This document shows positions 1-7,856 of a stretch of 64,000 nt of DNA, piece by piece. This stretch comes from Prosthecobacter fusiformis. GTDB taxonomy: Bacteria; Verrucomicrobiota; Verrucomicrobiia; Verrucomicrobiales; Verrucomicrobiaceae. Each line of letters opens with the position of its first letter. Positions within the stretch are counted from its first letter, which is position 1. Location: contig NZ_SOCA01000001.1 of assembly GCF_004364345.1 (NCBI RefSeq), positions 1,364,001-1,428,000 on the forward strand. The letters are read 5' to 3'. Below the pieces are notes generated by a model, which had not been told where the DNA came from, searched no databases, and saw only the letters and a program-made list of their open reading frames with translations. Both the position numbers and the translations under genes were made by a program.

Positions 1-1
1 G

Positions 2-232
2 TCCCTGGGCAAACCCGCAGCGCGCTGGCAGGTGATCCTGGGCTGGGTCTCCGTGCTGCTCGGCGGTCTGGTGGGCATCCTCATCGGGGCCTCGCTGGCC
101 TTTTCAAAAGAGCGCCACCCGGCGGGCGAACACTACACCTACGACGCCCGCACCCGCCAGCTGGGCGAGTGGATGATGTGGTGCGGTGTGGGGATGCTGG
201 TGGTGTGGCGCTTTCTGGTGATGACGAAGTAG
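2..232 (+). CDS. Small membrane protein, 3' end only
   Basis: The reading frame is open from base 2 through a possible GTG at 32 to the TAG at 230, so the gene most likely starts upstream of the window and only its last 76 residues are seen. Two hydrophobic segments are visible: a Gly/Leu-rich one right after the GTG (GWVSVLLGGLVGILIGASLAF) and one near the C-terminus (WMMWCGVGMLVVWRFLV). A short basic and polar loop separates them. No family is recognised. It may instead be a complete 66-residue protein using the GTG, but I see no strong ribosome binding site. Confidence 0.5.
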   Translation, partial: SLGKPAARWQVILGWVSVLLGGLVGILIGASLAFSKERHPAGEHYTYDARTRQLGEWMMWCGVGMLVVWRFLVMTK

Positions 233-299
233 GAGGTCAAGGCGGATAAAATGCCAGGCGAAATGTGATGGGCTGTTGCCTGCGTGTTGAGTGGTGCTG

Positions 300-323
300 G
301 TAGGGACGAGCTGCGCCTCGTCC
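300..323 (+). repeat. Short REP-like element: GTAG plus 7-bp hairpin
   Basis: GTAG at 300-303 is followed at once by a perfect inverted repeat, GGACGAG (304-310) and CTCGTCC (317-323), with a six-base loop CTGCGC. GTAG followed by a palindrome is the known layout of REP sequences recognised by RAYT transposases, and a RAYT gene lies 1.5 kb away. The element at 2902-2925 has the same geometry on the other strand. The rest of 233-521 shows no gene that I can support. Confidence 0.5.
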
Positions 324-521
324 GATTTGTTTTCTGGAAGGTGCGGCCGCTCCTTGCCCCCCCGATGAGATGCCAGCGCAAGAAATCCGGGACGCTCATG
401 CGGCGGCCCAAGAAAATATCAAGTAACACGTAAGATAAGCTCGCTAAGCTATTGAAGGAAAGACATCACGACAACTTACATTCCTATTGTGAATAGACCG
501 GGGCATGAGGTAATCAAAGAT

Positions 522-1142
522 ATGACGAAAATGCTTTTCTGGCCATTTCTTTGGGTGAGTGCAGGACTGGTTTCTTGCGAGACCCTTTCCCCCAAGGAGA
601 GGCCAAACTGGCTGCCTCTCACGCAGAGTTACCCTGAGTCGGCATATCAAAAAAGCATTCATCATTACGACTGGAAGGTTGACCCGGATATTACCAACGC
701 GGAGTGCTATGAGCAGTTTAAATTTGAGTTGCCCCATGGGATCAAGCGCCTTTCTCTGCCGTCAAAGGCGGTGGTGTATCGTCTCCAGGGGCGGGAGGTC
801 ATCGGGCAGTTGAAGAAGATTCTTTCCTCGGCTGGTCACACAGATAAGCCTATCTCAATTGCTGACTATCGCCCCAAGATGGGCATCGTGGCAAAGATCA
901 GCCGGGGGACGCTGCATCTCTCAGCCTATGGTGCGCAGGATTCTTTTGAAGGGGGTACTTACGTGATGTTGCTGATCGGAGTGCCTGAGGGTGTGAAGGT
1001 TCACTTTGCCACAGACCGAACGGATGAACAACATCTCGAAACCCTAATCCAAGAGGGATGGTGGCCTGTCAGCACAGCCCCTGCTCTGAAGCGGAACTAT
1101 GATCGTATCCTAAGTGATGCAAAATTACCAGGTACCCCGTGA
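522..1142 (+). CDS. Hypothetical lipoprotein
   Basis: The 206-residue product begins with a short basic/hydrophobic leader (MTKMLFWPFLWVSAGLVSC), which fits a type II signal peptide with the lipidated cysteine at residue 19. The ATG at 522 is preferred over the in-frame GTG at 489 because it places the signal sequence at the N-terminus and has GAGG 11 bases upstream. The mature part is soluble-looking and has no repeat or motif I recognise. It is probably an envelope lipoprotein of unknown role. The neighbours give no functional clue. Confidence 0.6.
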   Translation: MTKMLFWPFLWVSAGLVSCETLSPKERPNWLPLTQSYPESAYQKSIHHYDWKVDPDITNAECYEQFKFELPHGIKRLSLPSKAVVYRLQGREVIGQLKKILSSAGHTDKPISIADYRPKMGIVAKISRGTLHLSAYGAQDSFEGGTYVMLLIGVPEGVKVHFATDRTDEQHLETLIQEGWWPVSTAPALKRNYDRILSDAKLPGTP

Positions 1143-1322
1143 GACAAGCTCACAAAGCTATGGATCATCCATGCCTTTCACAGCCGCCTTTTAGCGTCTC
1201 TTGGTCATCCACTTCTGCCTCCGAAAGATGATGGGCAAACCACTCTTTACCGAAGAGGGCATTGCTGCTGTGTGTATCCATTTTCGATAATCGGTAAGGG
1301 CACAGACTGTTGTCTTCACCGG

Positions 1323-1547
1323 TCAAAGCATGACTCCCATAAGAGTCCCTAACGAGTATAACAAACAGACCGCCGCCGCCGTCCACCAAGCTATGATAAC
1401 AATCCAATACCCGGCAAAGTTTTTATGCCGGTCGAATTCATAGAATCTAATCTCCGCCTTACCCGTGACCAATCCCCTGACGCCCATCAATCCAAAGATG
1501 AGAGCCAGCGCAAAGGCACCCAGCGCAGATTTGATTTCATGACTCAT
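1323..1547 (-). CDS. Small two-helix membrane protein
   Basis: This 74-residue protein has two hydrophobic helices, at about residues 7-28 (ALGAFALALIFGLMGVRGLV) and 46-70 (GYWIVIIAWWTAAAVCLLY), joined by a charged loop. Small size and composition fit an inner-membrane protein; the family is unknown. The start is well supported by a near-consensus AGGAGGTC seven bases upstream, which is rare in this window. Adjacent DNA (1143-1322) holds no supportable gene. Confidence 0.65.
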   Translation of the reverse strand: MSHEIKSALGAFALALIFGLMGVRGLVTGKAEIRFYEFDRHKNFAGYWIVIIAWWTAAAVCLLYSLGTLMGVML

Positions 1548-1552
1548 CCATG

Positions 1553-1560
1553 GACCTCCT
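1553..1560 (-). promoter_or_regulatory. Strong Shine-Dalgarno for the small membrane protein
   Basis: AGGAGGTC on the minus strand lies about six bases before the ATG at 1547. It fixes the start of the 74-residue membrane protein. Most other genes here have weak or no complementarity to the 16S tail, so this site stands out. Confidence 0.6.
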
Positions 1561-1663
1561 TTGCAAAATGGGTGGTCATAGCCTTTGGCCTTTGGGGCAG
1601 TATCACCAGCACTCGATACGATACCATTCGACTTGTGTCCATCCCAGGGGATACGAGTCCACC

Positions 1664-1836
1664 GTAGGGCGGGTGTGTCCGGCGGAGGAAGCTATGAGTG
1701 CTCATCAGCGTGGTCGCCGGATTACCCGCCTGGCTTGGGAATGTGGTAGCGAGCGAGACATCCAAAGAGGCGGGTAATTCTGCGACAGCATCAGGGGTGA
1801 ATTCGATCCCGCTCGCGCAGAACACACCCGCCCTAC
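1664..1836. repeat. Inverted pair of REP sequences (BIME-like), left of RAYT
   Basis: The 173-bp unit is bounded by GTAGGGCGGGTGTGT at 1664 and its reverse complement ending at 1836. The left REP (1664-1730) is GTAG plus a long imperfect hairpin: GGCGGGT pairs with ACCCGCC, TCCGGCG with CGCCGGA, and ATGAG with CTCAT at the tip. The right REP (1836 down to 1769) is inverted, with GGCGGGT/ACCCGCC and TTCTGCG/CGCAGAA arms. About 38 bp of spacer separates them. This is the bacterial interspersed mosaic element layout. The right boundary overlaps the 3' end of the RAYT gene and supplies its TAG stop. Confidence 0.85.
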
Positions 1837-2564
1837 GGCCCGGAGGTCCAATCATTGGATTTCATGATGGCATTGTTGAACCACACGGTGGCTTCTTCAG
1901 GCTGGAGCTTGGCTTGGAAGGGGTTCTTGGCGATGTAACGCACCGCCTGACGGAAATGATCAGCGTCCCGGATGATCCGATCAAAGGTTTCCTGCTGCCA
2001 GACCCGACCGCGTCGGCCGGTCATGCGATTGAGAGATTCACTCGAATGACGTTTCCAGGAGCCCGTGAGTTTTTCCAAATCCTGTCCCGCCATTGGCCGA
2101 CATAGGGCATGCACATGATTGGGCATAATGACGAAAGCCATCATCTCACAACGCCGACCTTCGAAGTGATGCAGGGTGGTATCCACAAGACGGCGATGGC
2201 GTTCATTCCGAAGCAGGCATTCACCATGGCCTTCATCAAGCAACGATTCGAGCTTGAGCAGGTGCCCTCGTTGAAACTCGACCCAGGCCAAGTGCTCCTC
2301 GGCGGGTAACTGGCCCTCATGTTTCGCTGCCGCCTCCAGCAACTTATGTTTCCACATCTTCAGTTGGTCGCGCATTGCCTGAAGGATGTCCGCAGGGATG
2401 GAGTCATTGAGACGAAAGGTGGTGAGGTAGCAAGCTCCCGGCAGTCGCCAGTGAGGCAAATGACGCTCATAGGTATAGAATTCAACTTGAGGCGTGCGGC
2501 GGCACGGATCAAATCCCTGGAAGTCCTCCGGTAAGGGGATGTACGAGGGAATTCGCCAAGTCAT
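1833..2564 (-). CDS. REP-associated tyrosine transposase (RAYT, Y1 HUH family)
   Basis: The 243-residue protein has the IS200/IS605-type Y1 transposase signature: an HUH motif in MPNHVHAL (His150 and His152) and the catalytic tyrosine in AVRYIAKNP (Tyr210), followed by a short C-terminal tail. Family members are single-strand nucleases that recognise GTAG-headed REP hairpins and are generally domesticated, single-copy genes that spread REPs. The gene sits exactly between two inverted REP pairs (1664-1836 and 2624-2883), and its stop codon lies inside the left one. The N-terminal region (FYTYERHLPHWRLPGACYLTTFRL) is typical of the group. No frame damage is seen, so it is probably active or recently active. 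Confidence 0.9.
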   Translation of the reverse strand: MTWRIPSYIPLPEDFQGFDPCRRTPQVEFYTYERHLPHWRLPGACYLTTFRLNDSIPADILQAMRDQLKMWKHKLLEAAAKHEGQLPAEEHLAWVEFQRGHLLKLESLLDEGHGECLLRNERHRRLVDTTLHHFEGRRCEMMAFVIMPNHVHALCRPMAGQDLEKLTGSWKRHSSESLNRMTGRRGRVWQQETFDRIIRDADHFRQAVRYIAKNPFQAKLQPEEATVWFNNAIMKSNDWTSGP

Positions 2565-2623
2565 GCCTGGATCTTTGGATCAGCTCTTACTTGAGGCAAG
2601 CCGAACGTTTGAACAGGCCAAAT

Positions 2624-2883
2624 GTAGGGCGGGTGTATCCGGCGGAGGAAGCTATGAGTGCTCATCAGCGTGGTCGCCGGATTACCCGCCTTTCGGTGGA
2701 GGTGGGGGAGTCCGACGCGTCGTCGAATGGTTGACGGTACTTTAGATGGGGTGTGGATGTTTGCGGAGTCGAAGGCGATGAACGACCGTAGAGATAGGCG
2801 AGGCGCTCCCAACCCAGGGGGTAATTCTGCGGCTTCGTCTGGGGTGAATTCGATCTCATATGCGCAGAACACACCCGCCCTAC
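2624..2883. repeat. Inverted pair of REP sequences (BIME-like), right of RAYT
   Basis: The left REP (2624-2690) matches the copy at 1664-1730 almost base for base, with one change in the first 20 bases. The inverted right REP ends in GTAG at 2883-2880 and keeps the TTCTGCG/CGCAGAA arms, but its inner arm has drifted. The two REPs are separated by about 126 bp, compared with about 38 bp in the left unit, so the spacers are unrelated. The remainder of 2565-3046 holds only this unit and the short hairpin at 2902. Confidence 0.85.
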
Positions 2884-2901
2884 GGTTGAAGACAGAACCA
2901 C

Positions 2902-2925
2902 GGCCGCGACGCAGCGCGGCCCTAC
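2902..2925 (-). repeat. Short REP-like element on the minus strand
   Basis: On the minus strand GTAG (2925-2922) is followed directly by GGCCGCG, a six-base loop CTGCGT and CGCGGCC. Stem length, loop length and loop sequence match the element at 300-323 (loop CTGCGC), so these two form a second, shorter REP class. Confidence 0.5.
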
Positions 2926-3046
2926 CATTTGATCTTGCCAAAACCCTCGCTTCCGTGGCATATGGAGTGCTGTCTCTGCACGGGTGTGCAGAAACAAGAA
3001 TAACCAACAGTGATGCAACGGAGGCCCGTTTTTGCGGGAGATCACA

Positions 3047-3610
3047 ATGGCAGACAATACCCCCACCCCCGCTTCAGACCTGAGCCACCTCACCTGGAAA
3101 TCCGAGTGGGAATTCCAAGTAGCCACGGACAGCCGGTGCCTGTACATCCGCGAGAGCGGCGGGTCGATCCTCGCCGCCTCTGTTTTCACGCTCGGGATTG
3201 TGGGGACGGCGGGTTATCTGAGCTGGTCGATCCTGTTTCCTGAAACACCCAACACGCTCGGGGAAAAGGCGTTCGGTATACTGATGCTATTCGTGGCGGC
3301 CTTCTTTGCCTGGATCCCTTGGCTGACACTGAAGCGCGGACGGTGGATGGTCGTGTTTGATCGCGGCGATCCCGCCAACAGCATCCCAGGCGAGATCCGC
3401 TATCAGGGGAAACGCCTATCGGCCGAGCGGGTGCGCGGTTTCTCGACGCGGAGTTGCGGCGGCTCCCCGCCCCGGAGCACCGTGGTGGCCGAGTTGCACG
3501 ATGGCACGCATGAGTCACTGGGGCCGGTGGGCATCTCTACCTGGCCCGCCCATTACGCCCAACAAGCCGCCACCTGGATGGGCCTTCCCTTTCGGTATTC
3601 GAGCCTCTGA
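3047..3610 (+). CDS. Hypothetical two-helix membrane protein
   Basis: The 187-residue product has two hydrophobic segments at about residues 41-65 (ILAASVFTLGIVGTAGYLSWSILF) and 74-98 (AFGILMLFVAAFFAWIPWL), flanked by polar N- and C-terminal regions. The C-terminal part resembles a small beta-rich cytoplasmic domain that would read a membrane-derived signal, but no family is recognised. ATG 3047 is chosen over the in-frame TTG at 3032 because GGGAG lies six bases upstream of it. Confidence 0.65.
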   Translation: MADNTPTPASDLSHLTWKSEWEFQVATDSRCLYIRESGGSILAASVFTLGIVGTAGYLSWSILFPETPNTLGEKAFGILMLFVAAFFAWIPWLTLKRGRWMVVFDRGDPANSIPGEIRYQGKRLSAERVRGFSTRSCGGSPPRSTVVAELHDGTHESLGPVGISTWPAHYAQQAATWMGLPFRYSSL

Positions 3611-3760
3611 CTTCCCCTCCTCCGACTTCAAAGGGGTGAGACAACAAAGCCCTGGGTGCACGCCACCCCACCGCACCTTTCAAAGAGCCTTGAAGGAGCG
3701 AGTCACTGGTCCCTGCCTAACGGGAGTTGCATTGATAGAAGGACGGTTGAAGAATGTTTC

Positions 3761-4240
3761 ATGATCGGAAAAGTCATGGCCATCAACAGCAATGGCGAAT
3801 TGCAGACCCCGTCTTTGAAGGTTGCGAAAGGTTCTGTGGAAAGTCTTATCTCAATGCCACGCTGCGTTTTGAGAGCGGATGAGGTGACTCTTTTCCAACT
3901 TGCTGCCGCGCCCTTGCGCCCTTTTGTCTGGCTCGGGCGTCTTCTCACACCTGTCATGATGTGGGCAGTGTATCACAGCCCAGGCGTGATGACCGTTGCA
4001 GGACTCCTAGCGGTCTTCGGCACCTGGCAATGGCTGTCCGCAGGCGACAGGAAGACCTTTTACACTCTCTACCTCCACACCCACATTCCCCATCACCCAA
4101 AAATCAATTTTTACCGCACTTTCTCTCTTTTTGAGCTGGCTATAGTGTTGGACCAAATCAGCTGGGCGCTTGGAGATCGTCCGCGCGAATGCACAGGTCG
4201 TGGATGGGACAAGGAGCATCATCCAGACTCTTTTTCATGA
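3761..4240 (+). CDS. Possible membrane protein or gene remnant
   Basis: From ATG 3761 the frame encodes 159 residues. The middle part (about 47-90) reads as two hydrophobic stretches around PVMMWAVYHSPGVMTVAGLL. The final 60 residues look unlike a designed protein and may come from a frameshift or from antisense coding. No signal peptide or family is recognised and there is no good ribosome binding site. A longer version could begin at GTG 3656. It may be a degraded gene. Confidence 0.3.
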   Translation: MIGKVMAINSNGELQTPSLKVAKGSVESLISMPRCVLRADEVTLFQLAAAPLRPFVWLGRLLTPVMMWAVYHSPGVMTVAGLLAVFGTWQWLSAGDRKTFYTLYLHTHIPHHPKINFYRTFSLFELAIVLDQISWALGDRPRECTGRGWDKEHHPDSFS

Positions 4241-4317
4241 TTTTGTTAGGTGGCCCTGAACGCGCTTCACCGAACCTCCATTTATTCCCTTCCCGAAGAT
4301 CGAGTCCGGCTGCTTCA

Positions 4318-5124
4318 ATGCCATTCTTTTGCCACTCCTCTTTTTTCCAAAGGCTGTCTATCACGATACTCGTGCTCGTGGCTTGCAGTTGTGTTTCCAA
4401 AAATCCACCTCCAGAACGGAAGGCGGGCTGGGCCAATAGCTTGGGGATGGAATTCGCCAAAGTCCCGGTGGGGGGTGAGACATTAATGGTGGCCAAGGAG
4501 GAAACTCAGGAGAGGCATTTGGTGTCCTTTGATCGCTCGCGAAATCGACCTCCATCAGAGGCGGCGCGGCCCGCCTCGAATGTGAGCTGGACGGAGGCCA
4601 TGGCGTTTTGCGAATGGTTGACGAAGCGGGAGCAGGCAGCAGGAGTGATCGATAAAAAAGAACGCTACAGGCTGCCTACGGATCACGAATGGAGCTGTGC
4701 AGCAGGCATCGGCCACCTGGAATCCCCCACATTGGGACCGGAGGCGAAATCAAACCGCATCGGGGGGCATTTCCCCTGGGGCAGCACCTGGCCACCGCCG
4801 CCGGACGCGGGCAACCTTTGCGGACAGGAATCGGAGAAAGATTTCCCGGAAAACTTCATCGCGCAGTATCGGGATGTGCACTCAGGCGGCGATGTAAAGA
4901 CGCGAGCCTCCAGGGCCAATGAGTACGGCCTTTACGACCTGAGCGGTAACCTGTGGGAATGGTGCACCGACCGCTTCCGCGAGGGCAAGGACTGGCGTGT
5001 GCTGCGCGGCGGCTCCTGGAAAACCGCCCGACCGGAAACCCTGCTCACCAGCCACCGCACGCACGATCCTGAAGACTACCGCAGCGACAGCGTGGGCTTT
5101 CGCTGTGTGCTAGCACGGGATTGA
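4318..5124 (+). CDS. SUMF1/formylglycine-enzyme-like lipoprotein without the active-site cysteines
   Basis: The 268-residue protein starts with a lipoprotein-type leader (lipobox LVACS) and continues into the FGE-sulfatase fold. Recognisable blocks are the start NSLGMEFAKVPVG, YRLPTDHEWSCAAG, a Gly/Trp stretch, YDLSGNLWEWCTD, RVLRGGSW and the terminal VGFRCVLA. True sulfatase-activating enzymes have a cysteine pair between RGGS and GFRC; here that stretch has none, so formylglycine formation is unlikely. Members of this kind usually act as binding or structural modules. The start is placed at ATG 4318 to expose the leader; an in-frame start at 4189 would bury it. The VWA gene follows 130 bp downstream. 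Confidence 0.75.
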   Translation: MPFFCHSSFFQRLSITILVLVACSCVSKNPPPERKAGWANSLGMEFAKVPVGGETLMVAKEETQERHLVSFDRSRNRPPSEAARPASNVSWTEAMAFCEWLTKREQAAGVIDKKERYRLPTDHEWSCAAGIGHLESPTLGPEAKSNRIGGHFPWGSTWPPPPDAGNLCGQESEKDFPENFIAQYRDVHSGGDVKTRASRANEYGLYDLSGNLWEWCTDRFREGKDWRVLRGGSWKTARPETLLTSHRTHDPEDYRSDSVGFRCVLARD

Positions 5125-5254
5125 GGGTGCGCCGCATCTGTGATGGTTGAGGCCCATTGAGTCCAGCATCAGCGCATGGATCAGCACGGGCGATTCATAC
5201 GCCGTTGAAACGAAATCATCGGGACAGAGTATCTTTCTCTGCACGTGCACCTTT

Positions 5255-6946
5255 ATGAAAAACCGGTTTCTATTAGCTTGTCTGGCCATGGTTTCGATGA
5301 TCTCTCCGGGACCCGCACAAGAGGTGGCTGCGCCTGCACGTGCGGTCTTGATCCTGGATGCTTCAGGAAGCATGTGGGGAAAGATCGACGGACGTGCCAA
5401 AATTGACATCGCACGCGCGGCCATCACTCAGATCATTGAGGGACTGGATCCACGGCTGCACCTGGGGCTGATGGTTTATGGACATCGTAAACGGGGCGAT
5501 TGCGCGGACATCGAGATGCTCATCCAGCCGGGTCCGGTGGACAAAGCGGCATTTATTAAAACGATGAATGCTATTCTCCCAAAAGGACGCACACCGCTGA
5601 CGGGTTCCTTGGTCCAAGCGGCCCAGATCCTGAAAAATACAGAGCAGAAAGCCACGGTCATCCTGGTGAGTGACGGCATCGAAACCTGTGACCAAGATCC
5701 CTGTGTGGCCGTGAAGGAACTCGAAAGCCTGGGTATCGACTTCACAGCCCATGTGGTGGGCTTTGACCTGGGGAGCGATGAGCAGGACGCCATCCGCTGC
5801 ATTGCCGAGACAACCGGGGGCGAATTCCTAGCAGCATCGGATTCATCCACCCTTCTCAATGCACTGGCCACCGCGATGGTCAAAACAGCAGACCCAGAAG
5901 CCCCTGCCCCGGCACCCATTCCTCTGCCAGCACCTGCACCCGAGCCGCCACCGCCAGCCCCGAAGGCGGAGGTGGAAATCGCCAATGTAACGCTGCTCAC
6001 CGTACTCGCCGAAGGTGGAGAAGCAGTGACCAGTTTCTTCACCATCACAGCGGAGGGGAAGCCTGAGATCGTCGCACGTGGCTCCGGCGGGAGCTATAAA
6101 CTGGCTCCTGGAAAATACCAAGTGAAGGCCACCTGGGGCAGCGCTGCCGTCACCGAAAACATCACCGTCCCGGCGGAGCCAGAGTCAAAATTTACACTCG
6201 TTTACAATGCCGGTATTTTGCGCCTGCAAGCACTGGCCAGTGAAGGGGGAGAGAAGGTCAAAGCGTTTTTCACCATCTCCCGTGCTGGCAAAGATTTGAA
6301 GGGCAACCGGCCACGCGTGACGGCAGGTTCAGGCAATGAATTTCAACTGCCAGCTGGGGAATATCACGTGTTGGCCAAGTGGGGTAAATCTCAGGCCGAG
6401 GATATTTTCGAGGTCACTCCCGGCGAAGTGACCGAAGGCGAATTAATCGCCAACGCGGGCGTGCTGAAGTTGACCGCCTCCCCGGTGGCCGGAGGCGAGC
6501 AAGTGAAGGCCTTTTATACCATCCTGGATGCAGCCGCCAAACTGGATGGCAGCCGCCAGCAGATCTCCAGCGGCACCGGCAGTGAACACCAAATCCCCGC
6601 CGGCCGTTATCTCATCCGTGCCAAATGGGGTGAAGTGACTGGTGAAACAGAGGCCGAGGTCCAAGCAGGCGAGGCGACCAAAGCACACGTCCTCGTCCCC
6701 GGTGGCGTGCTCAATGTCACCCCCAAAGATGCAGCGGGCACGGTAGTCAAAACCTACACCACCATTTACAGCGCCAAGACCAACCTGGAAGGAAAGCGCA
6801 CCCGCATCACCGCAGGTTCAGTCACTTCTTTCATCCTCCCTGCGGGAGAATATTCTCTGGAAGCCAAGATCGGCACCCAGACAGTTTCCATTGAGGCCGT
6901 CGTAAAAGCAGGTGAAGCGTCCTCAGTGGTCTTGCAGGCTAAGTGA
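5255..6946 (+). CDS. Secreted VWA-domain protein with four tandem beta repeats
   Basis: The 563-residue product has a signal peptide (residues 1-22, ending PGPAQ). A von Willebrand factor A domain follows (about 28-210) with an intact MIDAS: DASGS at 35-39 and the downstream Thr in RTPLTGS. A Pro/Ala-rich hinge (about 217-245) leads into four copies of a roughly 75-80-residue beta module. Each copy has the pattern GGE.VKAFFTI ... AGSG..F.LPAGEY...AKWG, ending in NAGVL or GGVL. Metal-dependent adhesion at the cell surface or in the periplasm is the likely role. ATG 5255 is preferred over TTG 5147 because it starts the signal peptide. Confidence 0.8.
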   Translation: MKNRFLLACLAMVSMISPGPAQEVAAPARAVLILDASGSMWGKIDGRAKIDIARAAITQIIEGLDPRLHLGLMVYGHRKRGDCADIEMLIQPGPVDKAAFIKTMNAILPKGRTPLTGSLVQAAQILKNTEQKATVILVSDGIETCDQDPCVAVKELESLGIDFTAHVVGFDLGSDEQDAIRCIAETTGGEFLAASDSSTLLNALATAMVKTADPEAPAPAPIPLPAPAPEPPPPAPKAEVEIANVTLLTVLAEGGEAVTSFFTITAEGKPEIVARGSGGSYKLAPGKYQVKATWGSAAVTENITVPAEPESKFTLVYNAGILRLQALASEGGEKVKAFFTISRAGKDLKGNRPRVTAGSGNEFQLPAGEYHVLAKWGKSQAEDIFEVTPGEVTEGELIANAGVLKLTASPVAGGEQVKAFYTILDAAAKLDGSRQQISSGTGSEHQIPAGRYLIRAKWGEVTGETEAEVQAGEATKAHVLVPGGVLNVTPKDAAGTVVKTYTTIYSAKTNLEGKRTRITAGSVTSFILPAGEYSLEAKIGTQTVSIEAVVKAGEASSVVLQAK

Positions 6947-6955
6947 GAGATTCCC

Positions 6956-7339
6956 ATGCCCAAGCCCAAGTCCCTCGCTGGCACGCGCATCCGTGCGGAA
7001 GTCATCCGGCTGGTTGCCTTGATCCCTGTTGGAAAGTTCACCACCTATGGGTCCATCGCAGTGCACATGAATGTAGCGGCGCTGCATGTGGCCTCCGTGA
7101 TGAGCCGACTGACGAAGGAGGAGTCCGCCACCCTGCCCTGGCATCGGGTGGTGAGTTCTGACGCACGGGTGAGCCAAAACATGGAGGCCTCACTTTCTGC
7201 GGTTCAGCGCGAGCGCTTGGAAAGCGAAGGAATGGAGCTTGATGCGCAGGGATACATTCTGGATTCCGACGCCCATTTCCACGTCGTCGGGCTGCGACGT
7301 AACATCCGCTGGAGTGACCCTTCCAGCCTGGATGCCTAA
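6956..7339 (+). CDS. Alkyltransferase-like protein (ATL)
   Basis: The 127-residue protein matches the DNA-binding domain of O6-alkylguanine-DNA alkyltransferase, with GKFTTYGSIA and the active-site loop. The reactive PCHR is PWHR here (Trp62), so it cannot accept an alkyl group. Known ATL proteins bind O6-alkylguanine, flip the base and recruit nucleotide excision repair. It starts 9 bp after the VWA gene on the same strand, so it may be co-transcribed, although the functions are unrelated. Confidence 0.85.
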   Translation: MPKPKSLAGTRIRAEVIRLVALIPVGKFTTYGSIAVHMNVAALHVASVMSRLTKEESATLPWHRVVSSDARVSQNMEASLSAVQRERLESEGMELDAQGYILDSDAHFHVVGLRRNIRWSDPSSLDA

Positions 7340-7370
7340 CGATAATTGCTTCCACTCACACCCAACCTAT

Positions 7371-7406
7371 AAAAAAACAAGCGCAAAGGGGTTGCCTTTG
7401 CGCTTG
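7371..7406 (-). terminator. Rho-independent terminator of the 7467-7856 gene
   Basis: A perfect 12-bp stem, CAAGCGCAAAGG (7378-7389) with CCTTTGCGCTTG (7395-7406), has a five-base loop. On the minus strand it is followed by seven T residues (7377-7371). It lies about 60 bp past the stop at 7467. Confidence 0.85.
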
Positions 7407-7466
7407 GTAAAATGATGCGACCTCGTTTCTTTCAGGCGGTGCCATTAGAAAGGTGGTCGCGGTAGC

Positions 7467-7856
7467 TTACTTCTTTTCAGCTTCCTTGGCGGCTTTCTCA
7501 GCCTTCTTTTCCTTGTGCTTTTCGATGTCCTTCATGACTTTTTCATGATCGGTCACTTTGCCCTTCCAGGTGATGGCTTCACCTTCCTTGAGAGTCTTCT
7601 TTTCAGCACCGGCTTTTTCCATGTAGGAGCCGTCTTTCATGACCTGGGTGCCGTCATTGAGAGTGACGGTTTCGGTCAGCTCAGTGGTCTGGCCGTCTTT
7701 CATCACCCACACTTTGCCGTCTTTCATGGCGATGTGGTTCATTTCAGCCTTTTTCTCGGCCATTTTTTCAGCGTCTTTTTCGTCAGCGCCGAAGCTGGTG
7801 GAGACGAGTGAAAGGCTGAGACATGCGAATGCCAGGGATTTGATCAATGTTTTCAT
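7467..7856 (-). CDS. Small secreted Lys/Glu-rich protein with DUF6799-like core
   Basis: The 129-residue product has a signal peptide (MKTLIKSLAFACLSLSLVSTSFGA). Its core (about 43-90) holds repeated MKDG units (AMKDGKVWVMKDGQTT, NGTQVMKDGSYMEK, LKEGEAITWKG), which resemble the DUF6799 pattern. The tail is highly charged and Ala/Lys/Glu-rich, probably helical. The function is unknown; an envelope location is likely. ATG 7856 is chosen because it begins the signal peptide. The bases just before it, CCTAACCAAATCT, closely match the leader of the divergent gene at 8119. Confidence 0.75.
   Translation of the reverse strand: MKTLIKSLAFACLSLSLVSTSFGADEKDAEKMAEKKAEMNHIAMKDGKVWVMKDGQTTELTETVTLNDGTQVMKDGSYMEKAGAEKKTLKEGEAITWKGKVTDHEKVMKDIEKHKEKKAEKAAKEAEKK

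Noticed and set aside
1165..1407. 80-residue minus-strand gene
   Set aside because: It overlaps the small membrane protein gene in another frame, lacks a ribosome binding site and has no recognisable features.
1664..2883. CRISPR-like repeats
   Set aside because: There are only two long palindromic units, they flank a RAYT gene, and there are no short regular repeats, spacers or cas genes.
4318..5124. Functional sulfatase-activating enzyme for the sulfatase at 17337
   Set aside because: The required cysteine pair is absent, so the fold is present without the chemistry.
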